Shown piece by piece: positions 14,445 to 22,900 of a stretch of 25,156 bases of DNA (positions are counted from its first letter, which is position 1; each line of letters starts with the position of its first letter). This DNA comes from UBA11891 sp049890035 (GTDB lineage Bacteria; Bacteroidota; Bacteroidia; Flavobacteriales; Flavobacteriaceae). The position numbers were made by a program, and so were the translations under genes. A model generated the notes under the pieces. It ran no database searches and was not told the origin of the DNA. It saw only the letters and a list, made by a program, of their open reading frames with translations. The stretch spans positions 1-25,156 of the forward strand of contig JBMHCG010000060.1 in the NCBI GenBank assembly GCA_049890035.1, given 5' to 3'.

Positions 14445-15485
14445 ATGAAAGCCATTTTATTTGAACAGTTTAACACAGCACCCAAGGTGGTTCAACTTCC
14501 GAGCCCGGATCCTGAACCACACGGTGTGGTTTTGGCCATTAAAGCAACAGGGATGTGTTTGAGTGACTGGCACGGATGGAAAGGACACGATTCGGACATT
14601 GAACTACCTCATGTCCCAGGCCATGAATTGGCGGGTGAAATTGTCGCTATGGGAAAAGCGGTGCGTGGGTTTTCGTTGGGGGACCGTGTTACCGTTCCTT
14701 TTGTTTGTGCTTGTGGATTTTGCTCCGAATGCCATTCAGGAAATCATCAAGTATGTGACCAGCAATCCCAACCTGGATTTACCCATTGGGGTTCGTTTGC
14801 GGAGTTTATGAAAGTTGACTATGCCGCGACCAACTTAGTTCCTATTCCCGAAGGCATCTCTAATGAAACAGCTTCCTTGCTAGGGTGCCGATTTACGACT
14901 GCTTTTCGAGCCCTTGTAGCTCAAGGGCGAGTTCAGGGGGGGCAATATGTCGCTGTACACGGTTGCGGCGGTGTTGGTTTATCCGCCATAATGATTGCTA
15001 CAGCACTGGGTGCACAGGTGATTGCCATAGACATCAATCCTGATGCGTTACAAATCGCCACAAAAATGGGAGCTTTTGCAACAATCAATGCAGCGCAAAC
15101 AGAAGATGTTCCAGAGGCCGTGCGAGAATTATCTGGAGGTGGGGTACATGTTTCATTAGACGCTTCGGGGCATCCAAACACCTGTTTCCATTCAATTGCC
15201 AATCTCCGAAAAAGGGGCACGCATGTTCAGGTTGGATTGATGACCGCCACACATCAACACCCTCAAATACCCATGGACCTTGTAATAGCCAATGAACTTG
15301 AAATACGTGGTAGTCACGGAATGCAAGCCCACAAATTTGAAGCTATTTTTAAAATGATCGCGGCCGGGATAGTACATCCCCAGCGTTTACTAGAACGAAC
15401 CATTTCTCTGGAGGAGAGTGCGGATTTACTTCCCAAGATGAACCAATGGCACCCCAAAGGAGTAACGGTAATTAATCAATTTTAA
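14445..15485 (+). CDS. Zinc-dependent alcohol dehydrogenase (MDR family)
   Basis: A 346 aa medium-chain dehydrogenase/reductase that should oxidise an alcohol or reduce an aldehyde with NAD(P)(H). Catalytic zinc ligands are C38 (in GMCLSDWH), H60-E61 (PGHE) and C148. The structural zinc site is C90, C93, C96 and C104 (CGFCSEC, then HQVC). The Rossmann motif is GCGGVG (174-179), with an acidic residue at the next strand end (IAIDIN), which favours NAD over NADP. Length is typical. The stop is followed 3 bases later by the next gene, so the two are probably co-transcribed, and the preceding barrel gene ends 32 bases upstream. The alcohol substrate is unknown. Confidence 0.93.
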   Translation: MKAILFEQFNTAPKVVQLPSPDPEPHGVVLAIKATGMCLSDWHGWKGHDSDIELPHVPGHELAGEIVAMGKAVRGFSLGDRVTVPFVCACGFCSECHSGNHQVCDQQSQPGFTHWGSFAEFMKVDYAATNLVPIPEGISNETASLLGCRFTTAFRALVAQGRVQGGQYVAVHGCGGVGLSAIMIATALGAQVIAIDINPDALQIATKMGAFATINAAQTEDVPEAVRELSGGGVHVSLDASGHPNTCFHSIANLRKRGTHVQVGLMTATHQHPQIPMDLVIANELEIRGSHGMQAHKFEAIFKMIAAGIVHPQRLLERTISLEESADLLPKMNQWHPKGVTVINQF

Positions 15486-15488
15486 CTT

Positions 15489-15941
15489 ATGAAAAGACTG
15501 TTTTTTATCTTTACTTTTTTCTGTTTGACCCAAGCCGTTGTTGCCCAATCACCCCATGAGGCCGTCTTAGATTTTTTTGATGCTTTTCATCGCAAAGACA
15601 GCCTTCAACTCCAGTCGCTAGTAGCCGATAAAGCAAGACTTCAATCAACAGGGATTGATCCACAGGGTGAAATTTTTTTACGGAACACCCCGATGGAACG
15701 TTTTATTCAAGCAGTTAGTACCCGTCCTGATAAGCCCGTTTGGAAGGAGGTGTTGGGGACCCCAACTGTTCTGGAAGACACGCCTTTGGCTTTGGTATGG
15801 GTTCCCTACACCTTTTACCTCGATGAAAGCAAACATCACAAAGGAGTCAATTGTTTTCAAATGATCAAAGAGCTCACAGGATGGAAGATTATCAGTATTG
15901 TAGACACCCGCCAACCTATCGAACAATCTGTAAAAAAGTAA
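15489..15941 (+). CDS. Secreted NTF2/SnoaL-like protein
   Basis: A 150 aa exported protein of the nuclear-transport-factor-2-like fold. The signal peptide MKRLFFIFTFFCLTQAVVAQ is cleaved after residue 19. The start AVLDFFDAFHRKDSLQLQSL (helix with D-A-F) and the strands WVPYTFYLDESKHHKGVNCF and GWKIISIVDTRQ match NTF2/DUF4440-like proteins, which bind small ligands or act as polyketide-cyclase-like enzymes. No catalytic residue can be assigned with confidence. It is probably co-transcribed with the alcohol dehydrogenase (3-base gap), but that enzyme is cytoplasmic and this one periplasmic. Confidence 0.78.
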   Translation: MKRLFFIFTFFCLTQAVVAQSPHEAVLDFFDAFHRKDSLQLQSLVADKARLQSTGIDPQGEIFLRNTPMERFIQAVSTRPDKPVWKEVLGTPTVLEDTPLALVWVPYTFYLDESKHHKGVNCFQMIKELTGWKIISIVDTRQPIEQSVKK

Positions 15942-15965
15942 ACTCTAGCTGCACTGAAATTATTC

Positions 15966-15988
15966 TTATTTAGTTTGAATATAAATAA
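15966..15988 (+). promoter_or_regulatory. Operator-like palindrome 1 (23 bp) over the -33 region
   Basis: TTATTTA-N9-TAAATAA, perfect outer arms. It contains the -33 TTG at 15975-15977 of the receptor promoter. A repressor bound here would block RNA polymerase. The inner core is GTTTGAATA, related to the second palindrome by inversion. Confidence 0.6.
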
Positions 15989-16005
15989 GGAAGCAATTAT
16001 ATTTG
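15975..16005 (+). promoter_or_regulatory. Promoter of the FecA-like receptor (TTG-N20-TATATTTG)
   Basis: TTG at 15975-15977 and TATATTTG at 15998-16005 fit the Bacteroidota vegetative promoter with a 20-base spacer. The expected transcription start is at about 16010-16012, giving a leader of roughly 25 nt. Confidence 0.65.
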
Positions 16006-16013
16006 CATCATAT

Positions 16014-16036
16014 TTATTTTTATTCAATCTAAATAA
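16014..16036 (+). promoter_or_regulatory. Operator-like palindrome 2 (23 bp) in the leader
   Basis: TTATTTT-N9-TAAATAA, one arm mismatch. It ends at the base before the ATG at 16037. The core TATTCAATC is almost the inverse of palindrome 1, so 15966-15981 and 16021-16036 also form a 16-bp inverted repeat with a single mismatch across the promoter. Confidence 0.6.
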
Positions 16037-18271
16037 ATGGGAAAACACCTTTTTCTTTTTGCTTCTATGTTCTGGGTCGCAACCGCTGCTTTCGCTCAGG
16101 ATACAAAGTTTGTTTCACAAGACAGTCTACAAAAACTAGACGAGGTTATCATCAAAGCCAATACAATTCTTGGAAATAAATATGTAGCACATAACCGAAC
16201 GGGTGCTTCTTATTTTTTGTCTGCTGAGGAGTTGGCCGATTTTGGTTATATCGATATCAATCGGGCATTAAAGTCGGTTCCAGGGGTCAATTTTTATGAG
16301 GAAGATGGGTTTGGATTGCGCCCCAATATCAGTTTGCGAGGGACTTCACCCCAGCGAAGTTCAAAAATCACATTGATGGAAGATGGGGTCTTGATTGCCC
16401 CAGCTCCATATAGTTCTCCAGCAGCCTATTACTTTCCATCTGTAGCCCGAATGCAAGCGATAGAAATTCTTAAAGGAAGCAGTCAAGTGCAATACGGACC
16501 CTTCACCACAGGAGGGGTTATTAACATGGTTTCTACAGGGATACCAGAAAAACTTTCAGGACGTTTCCAGTCTTCATATGGTAGTTTTAATAGCAGTCAA
16601 CTTTATACCAACATTGGCCAGTCGGGTAACAATGTAGGTTATGTCGTGGAATATTTACAACTCAACTCGGATGGGTTCAAGCAATTAGGAAACGCAGAAA
16701 ACACGGGTTTTGACACGCACGATCTAATGGGTAAAGTACGTTGGCAATCCGATGCCGAGGCTTCTTTGCCGCAATCTATTGAACTAAAATATCATTATTA
16801 CAAAGAGACCTCTAATGAAACTTATTTGGGATTGACCGAAGCCGATTTTGAAGCGAGACCATATTTTCGTTATGCAGCTTCACAGGAAGACGTTATGCAA
16901 GCGGATCAACGGCAGTTGATGCTGACGCACACGCTTAACTTTTCTACCAATCTGAAAATGGTTTCGAATGTGTATCAAAATACATTTAAGAGAAATTGGT
17001 ACAAACTGGATGCTGTGACGGTTGACGGAAATCGTTTGGGATTGGCAACTATAGTCTCTGATCCCAGTGCTTACCAGCCTCATTTAAGCTTACTGAAAGG
17101 AGAACCAAGCGGCGATTCAAATACCCTATGGGTAAAAGCAAACAACCGTGTCTACACCGCTCGAGGGATACAGACCAAACTGGATTATCATTGGTACGGT
17201 GCTTCGGGAGCTTTTCATGATCTGGAAATAGCTGTGCGCTATCATTATGACGAGGAAGACCGTTTTCAATGGGAAAATGGGTATAGCATGACAAACAGTG
17301 ATATGTTATTGCAATCGGAGGGTGCCAAGGGTGCCAAAGGAAATCGGATTTCGAGTGCCCAAGCCTTGGCAGTCTATGCTTTGTATAAGTATAAGTATAA
17401 GGGCTGGACCCTTACCCCAGGAATCCGTATCGAATCTATAGGACTTGCTCGAGAAGATTTTGGCAAAACAGACCCCAACCGAACTGGGGCTAACTTAGCG
17501 ACGCGAGAAAATGCTATAACGGCTGTTATTCCTGGGATAGGATTCAATTATACTTTTAGCAATCGAATGGCACTTTTTGGTGGAATACACAAAGGCTTTT
17601 CGCCTCCTGGGAGTGCGCCCGGTGAGGAGGCGGAGGAAAGTGTTAATGTAGAATTGGGCTCACGTTTTGCAATAGGGTCAAGTGTCAGTGGGGAACTTAT
17701 CGGCTTTTTTAATGATTACAGCAACTTGTTGGGCAGTGATTTGGCAGCATCCGGCGGGACAGGTAATCTAGATCCTTTCAATGCCGGCGCCGTTCATGTG
17801 AGTGGAGCTGAGTTTTTACTCAATTACAATCCTTCAAAGACAGGCAATACCCTGCAATTTCCACTGACTTTTGCATATACTTTTACGGAAGCGATTTTCC
17901 AGAGTAGTTTTGGTAGCAATGAAGATATATGGGGTACGGTAGCCCAGGGAGATCGGGTGCCCTACATCACGCCCCATCAGTGGACATTGACCAGTCGTAT
18001 CGAGCACCCCAAGTATGAATGTAATATCAGTATTCGTTACAATGGGGCTTTTGGAACGCAAGCTGGAAATGGCAATCCGAATGCTATTCAGGAAGTAGCG
18101 GAGAATTTAGTTGTTGATGTTTCAGCCCAATGGCATGTGACTCCCAAAATAAGCCTAAGCAGTCAGCTGGTCAACTTATTTGATTCGGTATATGTCGCCT
18201 CACGGGTACCCGCGGGATTACGACCAGGGCATCCATTGGGCGTTTATGGTGGCATGCGATTCATGTTTTAA
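16037..18271 (+). CDS. TonB-dependent receptor, FecA-like (probable iron-chelate uptake)
   Basis: A 744 aa outer-membrane receptor that would take up an iron chelate (citrate- or siderophore-type) using TonB energy. The signal peptide MGKHLFLFASMFWVATAAFA is followed by LDEVIIKAN (TonB-box/plug start), the plug with RALKSVPGVNFYEEDGFG, PNISLRGTSPQRS and EILKGSSQVQYGPFTTGG, and a barrel ending in GGMRFMF, a C-terminal Phe as in outer-membrane barrels. Text typical of FecA-type receptors includes KETSNETYLGLTEADFEA. Length is normal. The start is fixed by the signal peptide and by the palindrome abutting the ATG. Its promoter is bracketed by two operator-like palindromes, so I infer repression by a metal-sensing regulator of Fur or DtxR type. 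No periplasmic binding or ABC genes follow. Confidence 0.9.
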   Translation: MGKHLFLFASMFWVATAAFAQDTKFVSQDSLQKLDEVIIKANTILGNKYVAHNRTGASYFLSAEELADFGYIDINRALKSVPGVNFYEEDGFGLRPNISLRGTSPQRSSKITLMEDGVLIAPAPYSSPAAYYFPSVARMQAIEILKGSSQVQYGPFTTGGVINMVSTGIPEKLSGRFQSSYGSFNSSQLYTNIGQSGNNVGYVVEYLQLNSDGFKQLGNAENTGFDTHDLMGKVRWQSDAEASLPQSIELKYHYYKETSNETYLGLTEADFEARPYFRYAASQEDVMQADQRQLMLTHTLNFSTNLKMVSNVYQNTFKRNWYKLDAVTVDGNRLGLATIVSDPSAYQPHLSLLKGEPSGDSNTLWVKANNRVYTARGIQTKLDYHWYGASGAFHDLEIAVRYHYDEEDRFQWENGYSMTNSDMLLQSEGAKGAKGNRISSAQALAVYALYKYKYKGWTLTPGIRIESIGLAREDFGKTDPNRTGANLATRENAITAVIPGIGFNYTFSNRMALFGGIHKGFSPPGSAPGEEAEESVNVELGSRFAIGSSVSGELIGFFNDYSNLLGSDLAASGGTGNLDPFNAGAVHVSGAEFLLNYNPSKTGNTLQFPLTFAYTFTEAIFQSSFGSNEDIWGTVAQGDRVPYITPHQWTLTSRIEHPKYECNISIRYNGAFGTQAGNGNPNAIQEVAENLVVDVSAQWHVTPKISLSSQLVNLFDSVYVASRVPAGLRPGHPLGVYGGMRFMF

Positions 18272-18340
18272 CAGACAGCTTTAACAATTATCTACCCTAA
18301 GGATTTAAAATAATTTATAGCTTTAACGAAACACAAAGCC

Positions 18341-18802
18341 ATGGCAATAATTTACCAATCCAAAGGGAATGGATTCCTACTCTTCTTAGCCTTGATATGT
18401 ACTACAATGATCCGTGCCCAACAGATACAATACATTAACAGTGAAACACACAATGAAAGAGATTATCCATTTTCAGAGGCTACTGTTGTCAATGATATTG
18501 TGTATCTCTCGGGTCAAATTGGAACGGATGAAAATGACAGGCTAGTTTCAGGAGGGATTGCGGCAGAGACACAACAGGCGTTGAAAAATATTGAAAATGT
18601 TTTAATACGAATGGGACTGTCAAAAGCATATATCTTTAAATGTACTTGCATGCTGGAGAATATTGGTGATTGGCCAGCCATGTCAAAAGCGTATAAAAGC
18701 TTTTTTGCGCCCAACAAACTTCCTGCTCGGAGTGCCTTTGCAGGAAGCGGCCTTGCCCTTGGCGCCAAAGTTGAAATTGAATGTATGGCCAGTATGCACT
18801 AA
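18341..18802 (+). CDS. Exported RidA-family protein (YjgF/YER057c/UK114)
   Basis: A 153 aa protein. Residues about 30-153 form a complete RidA fold: NDIVYLSGQIGTDEND, ETQQALKNIENVLIRMG, and KLPARSAFAG with the conserved R130, then VEIEC with E146 (counterparts of the catalytic Arg and Glu of enamine/imine deaminases). Ahead lies a signal-peptide-like segment (FLLFLALICTTMIRAQ, cut after A26). RidA proteins hydrolyse reactive enamines in the cytoplasm; the export signal here is unusual and implies a periplasmic substrate or a different role. It follows the iron receptor by 69 bases and may be co-transcribed. Its last four bases overlap the convergent acyltransferase gene. Confidence 0.88.
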   Translation: MAIIYQSKGNGFLLFLALICTTMIRAQQIQYINSETHNERDYPFSEATVVNDIVYLSGQIGTDENDRLVSGGIAAETQQALKNIENVLIRMGLSKAYIFKCTCMLENIGDWPAMSKAYKSFFAPNKLPARSAFAGSGLALGAKVEIECMASMH

Positions 18803-19896
18803 AGCTTAATGTAGATTTTCCGCCGAAACAGATACTGCGTGGGAATCCAAATCAACACCACATAGAGTAAGGCATAACTAAGGGACAAGAATTTTTTCGA
18901 AAACAGACCAAAATCAAGGTATTGCATGTATAATTCGTCCAGCCCAATACCCCAGAGACGATCACTGTAAATGAATAAATACAGAAGGTTGGCCAAGACA
19001 TAAGAAAAAATGGCATTAGTACCAAAAGCTTGTGGTACTTGAAAGCGATGGCCCCAGCCTTTGACATCACAGAAATAAATACTAACCGCCAAGCCTAAAC
19101 AAGAAATACCCGAGGTGACCAAAGCAAACGAACTACTCCAGATGCTTTTATTGAGCGGGAAAAGATATTGGGACATATCCCCAAAAAATAGCAGTAAGCT
19201 GCCGAGCAAAAAGAGTTGAACCAGCTTGTCTTGATGACTAGGATGATTTTTTTGTAAAATCGTACCAGCACGGATGCCCAAAAGACCCGTAACAATCGCA
19301 GGAAAAGTGCTTAAAAATCCTTCAGGATCCCAAGTGCCTTTCCACATATGTCCAGGAATAATAAGACTGTCTAGATAATTGGCCCAGTTTTTTTCAGGTA
19401 CAGATAGATCGGGAAGCCCGATCCCGGGAATGGGTACATAGACCATTAAAATTGTATAACCAACAAGAACACCAATGATTATCTTGAGTTGCATTCGTTG
19501 GGAAGTAAACAAATAAAGCAAGGCACAAATACCGTAGACAATGGCAATTCTAGGGAGTACACCGACCCAACGTATCCGATCAAAATCAAAAGCTGGCCAC
19601 AACCACAAAAAAATTCCTACGACATAAATTTTGAGTGAGCGCCAAAGTACCTTTTGTACAAGAGCAGAGCGACTCAATCTTTCTTTTTGATTTTCCATGG
19701 ATAATGCTATAGAAGCCCCGACAATGAATAGAAACATAGGAAAAACATAATCAGTAGGCGTTATCCCATTCCACGAAGCGTGGAGAAGTATGGGATATAC
19801 GTGAGCCCAAGAACCAGGGTCATTCACAATAATCATAAAGATTATAGTAAGCCCTCGCAGTATATCAAGTGACAGAAAACGCAATTTCTCTTCCAT
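18799..19896 (-). CDS. Multi-pass acyltransferase (HGSNAT / DUF5009-like)
   Basis: A 365 aa integral membrane protein with about ten hydrophobic helices. It begins LRFLSLDILRGLTIIFMIIVND, the LDxLRG start typical of heparan-alpha-glucosaminide N-acetyltransferase homologues and DUF5009/DUF1624 proteins. A conserved ASWNGITPTDYVFPMFLFIVG segment follows; its extracytoplasmic Asp and the preceding His (LLHASW) fit the acetyl-transfer site of the family. The late AFGTNAIFSYVLANLLY is also typical. The likely role is acetylation of an amino sugar (GlcNAc/glucosamine-type) across the inner membrane; the substrate is not shown. It is divergent from the giant surface protein, with only 58 bp between start codons. 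Confidence 0.88.
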   Translation of the reverse strand: MEEKLRFLSLDILRGLTIIFMIIVNDPGSWAHVYPILLHASWNGITPTDYVFPMFLFIVGASIALSMENQKERLSRSALVQKVLWRSLKIYVVGIFLWLWPAFDFDRIRWVGVLPRIAIVYGICALLYLFTSQRMQLKIIIGVLVGYTILMVYVPIPGIGLPDLSVPEKNWANYLDSLIIPGHMWKGTWDPEGFLSTFPAIVTGLLGIRAGTILQKNHPSHQDKLVQLFLLGSLLLFFGDMSQYLFPLNKSIWSSSFALVTSGISCLGLAVSIYFCDVKGWGHRFQVPQAFGTNAIFSYVLANLLYLFIYSDRLWGIGLDELYMQYLDFGLFSKKFLSLSYALLYVVLIWIPTQYLFRRKIYIKL

Positions 19897-19930
19897 TAGA
19901 TTCTCAATTTATTCGTTGCAGAAATATACC

Positions 19931-19938
19931 TAACTTTG
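19931..19938 (+). promoter_or_regulatory. Promoter -7 element (TAACTTTG) for the giant surface protein
   Basis: An exact TAnnTTTG, 16 bases before the ATG at 19955. A TATATTTC on the opposite strand (19921-19928) could be the -7 of the divergent acyltransferase gene. The two elements are two bases apart, so the promoters would compete. Confidence 0.4.
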
Positions 19939-19954
19939 ATTAACTATATTCATT

Positions 19955-22900
19955 ATGGTCACTAATGTGTTTTATTGGTTGAAAACCCTTGTGGAGACAC
20001 TTCAAAACACAGCTCCAAAAAGGGTAAACGCCAAGTCAGTAAGATCGAATTATCTGATTCCGGCTTTGTTGAGTTGCTGCTTTTTCTTTGTTCAAAAGAC
20101 CCATGCTCAGGATAATACGGGTCCTGTCCTCTCAGCCTTTACACAATCTTCAACAGTTGATATTACCTCTGGAGGTGTAACAATAACCTTCTTGATAACG
20201 GTCACAGACTCTTCGACTCTTTCCAGTGTCAGTTCGGCACCTTTTTTATATAGCAATGCAGGCAGTCCAACCATTACTTCAGGATACAATACATTTTCAA
20301 ATTGGGCTGCTACAGCATCTACAACAGCACTTTGGAAGCCTTCTGATTGGGGTAGTTTAAGAGCATGGATTGATTTTTCCAACGCGGCCAATTATACTTT
20401 ATCAGGAAGTAAGATTACACAAGTTATTGATCGATCGGGTACGTTTGGAACCATTTCAATTGCTTCGGACAACCAGCCTACTATTACTACAGACAGTAGC
20501 TTAGGACAAAAAGTGGCTTCATTTGATGGAGTGAAAAATTACATAGACGGGGGAGCTTATAAAGATGTGGTGGCAGGAGGAAGCCATATTTCAATAGGTA
20601 TTTTTAAAGCAATAACTGTAACACATAGAAGGCAATCGTTGTGGTCATATGAAGCTCCCTCTGGTTCAGGTAAACGAGATTATGCTATCAGCGCTGGTAA
20701 TGACTCTGATTTTTTGGGGGAGATCGATTTGGATGCTTTATCATCAAATAGAATTTCAAATAAGGACAAAATAGATTTCAATTCTGCCTCTACTGTTCTG
20801 GGTTCTGGCTCGTCATACAGAGGGAGTTGGAGAATCTTTAATGCTTCATTTGATTGGCAGGGAAGTAAGAGAATTTTTGCCCGAGTTGACGGGAGACAAG
20901 CAGCCTATGAATCTGTTTATTCAAATGAAATCAATAATGGTCAACTTTGGTTGCGACTCATGAGGAATAGAGGAAATCAGTGGCTCAAAGGGCAATTGGC
21001 TGAGTTTATCACTTTTGAGAAAAACCCTGGAATAACCGGAACGGATAATTATAATGTTGAAGTCATTGAAGGCTATTTAGCTCATAAATGGAATCTTGAG
21101 GGCAACTTACCCACTTCGCATCCATTTAAAACCCAAGCACCGACAACCAATGTCTCCTATACCTTTTCAGCCAAGCTTTATTTAGACCCCAATGAGGTTC
21201 CCAATGGGACATACAAAATCAATTTGAGTCACGGAGCGTTTGTTGATTCCAGTTCGAGTGCCAATGTGGCTTCCCTTCCAGCAGGTTATGGCGATTTCAA
21301 TATAGAGGTAGTCAATGATGCAACCTCTCCTACCGTACTTTTAGACGCTTCCAATGATGGAGAAGATTTGATCGCTACCGATACTGTTACGTTGACGGCG
21401 GTCTTTTCAGAACCCATGTCAAGTTCACCGACCCTGTCAATTTCAGGTTTGGTTACAGATTCATCTTTTGATTCTTTTATTGATTTTGGCAACCACATCC
21501 AACTCGGGAGCGATGTAGAAGGATCACTAAGTGGAGGAAAAGCAGCTAATAAGCTAGCGATGTCCAAAAATGGAGAAGTGATTGCTTTTAGAGACAATGC
21601 ATCTGGATCGGATGCGGTGAAAGTAGTTGAATTTGTTAGTGGAGAATGGCAAATGAAAGGAACAGGGATGATTGAAGCAGAGACTCCTTCCGATGGTTTT
21701 GGTCAGTCGATTGCCCTTTCTGCAGATGGTTCCCTTGTTGCCATTGGCGCAAGTCTGAGTAAATACGTAAAAGTATTTCAATACCATTCAGCAACCAATA
21801 CCTGGACTCTTTATGGCACAAAAATTACTGAAGGAGCCACAGCAACTAATTTTGGTGTGCGTTTGGATCTTTCCGATGATGGAAATGTATTGGCGGTTTC
21901 TGCAAATCGAGAAAATGCTGGGGATGATGATGAAGGGGTTGTACGGGTTTATGAATACAACGCAACAGATGATGAGTGGAACCAAATTGGAAGTGATTTA
22001 GAAGGGGATGCCGAAGATTTATTTTTAGGGCAATCCATGGCACTTTCAGGGAATGGGAAAGTACTGGCAATAGGCTCGGGTGTCTACGGTCCAGGTGCAA
22101 GTCTTAATACCGGGATCATACGTGTCTATCAATACGGCAGTGATTGGACAAAAATTGGGGAGTTCACAGGGGTTAACAACCAAGATCAACTGGGTTACAA
22201 AGAGGGTGTAGATTTATCCAGAGATGGGTATACGATTGCGTATGGAATACCCGGCTTTGATTCTTCTGGGACGGATCGTGGAAAAGTAGTCGTTCAAATA
22301 TACAATGGTTCTTCGTGGTCCCAAAAAGGGAGTGATCTGTTGGGTGCTTTCGACAATGACAATTTCGGAACTGGCGTACGTCTGTCAAAAGAGGGCAATT
22401 ATCTGGCAGTAGGGGCTACGGGATATGATGACGGGAGCCAATCCAATTTAGGTCAAATCAAACTTTACGGTTATGATTCGGGGTCCAATTCCTGGGGACA
22501 AAAAAGCAATGCTATAAATGGAGCTGCTGCCAATGATCAAGACGGAGAAATATTTGCCCTTTCAGAAAGTGGTTTTGTTATTGCTGCTGCCTCCTACGGA
22601 CACAATTCGAATACAGGACATTTTCGTGTGTTTGCGAATAGTTTTTATCGGTACAACTTCGATGTGGATGGAACCGGAACCCCTTCGGACGGGGCTTACT
22701 ATGCGACCGTGTCGGGGTCTGACTCAGTTGGTAATGTTTATACCGAAACAGACAGTATTACTTTGAACTTGGACACATCGACGCCTACAGTAGTACTCAC
22801 ATCCTCAGACAGTGATTTTCGAGTAACAAAGGCAGATACGGTAACGATTACGGCAGTTTTTTCCAAGCAGATGTCGTTGAGCCCAACACCGACCCTCTCT

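Noticed and set aside
17386..17400. Small direct repeat AAGTATAAGTATAAG (YKYKYK)
   Set aside because: Lies in a barrel strand where alternating residues are expected; too short to be a repeat element.
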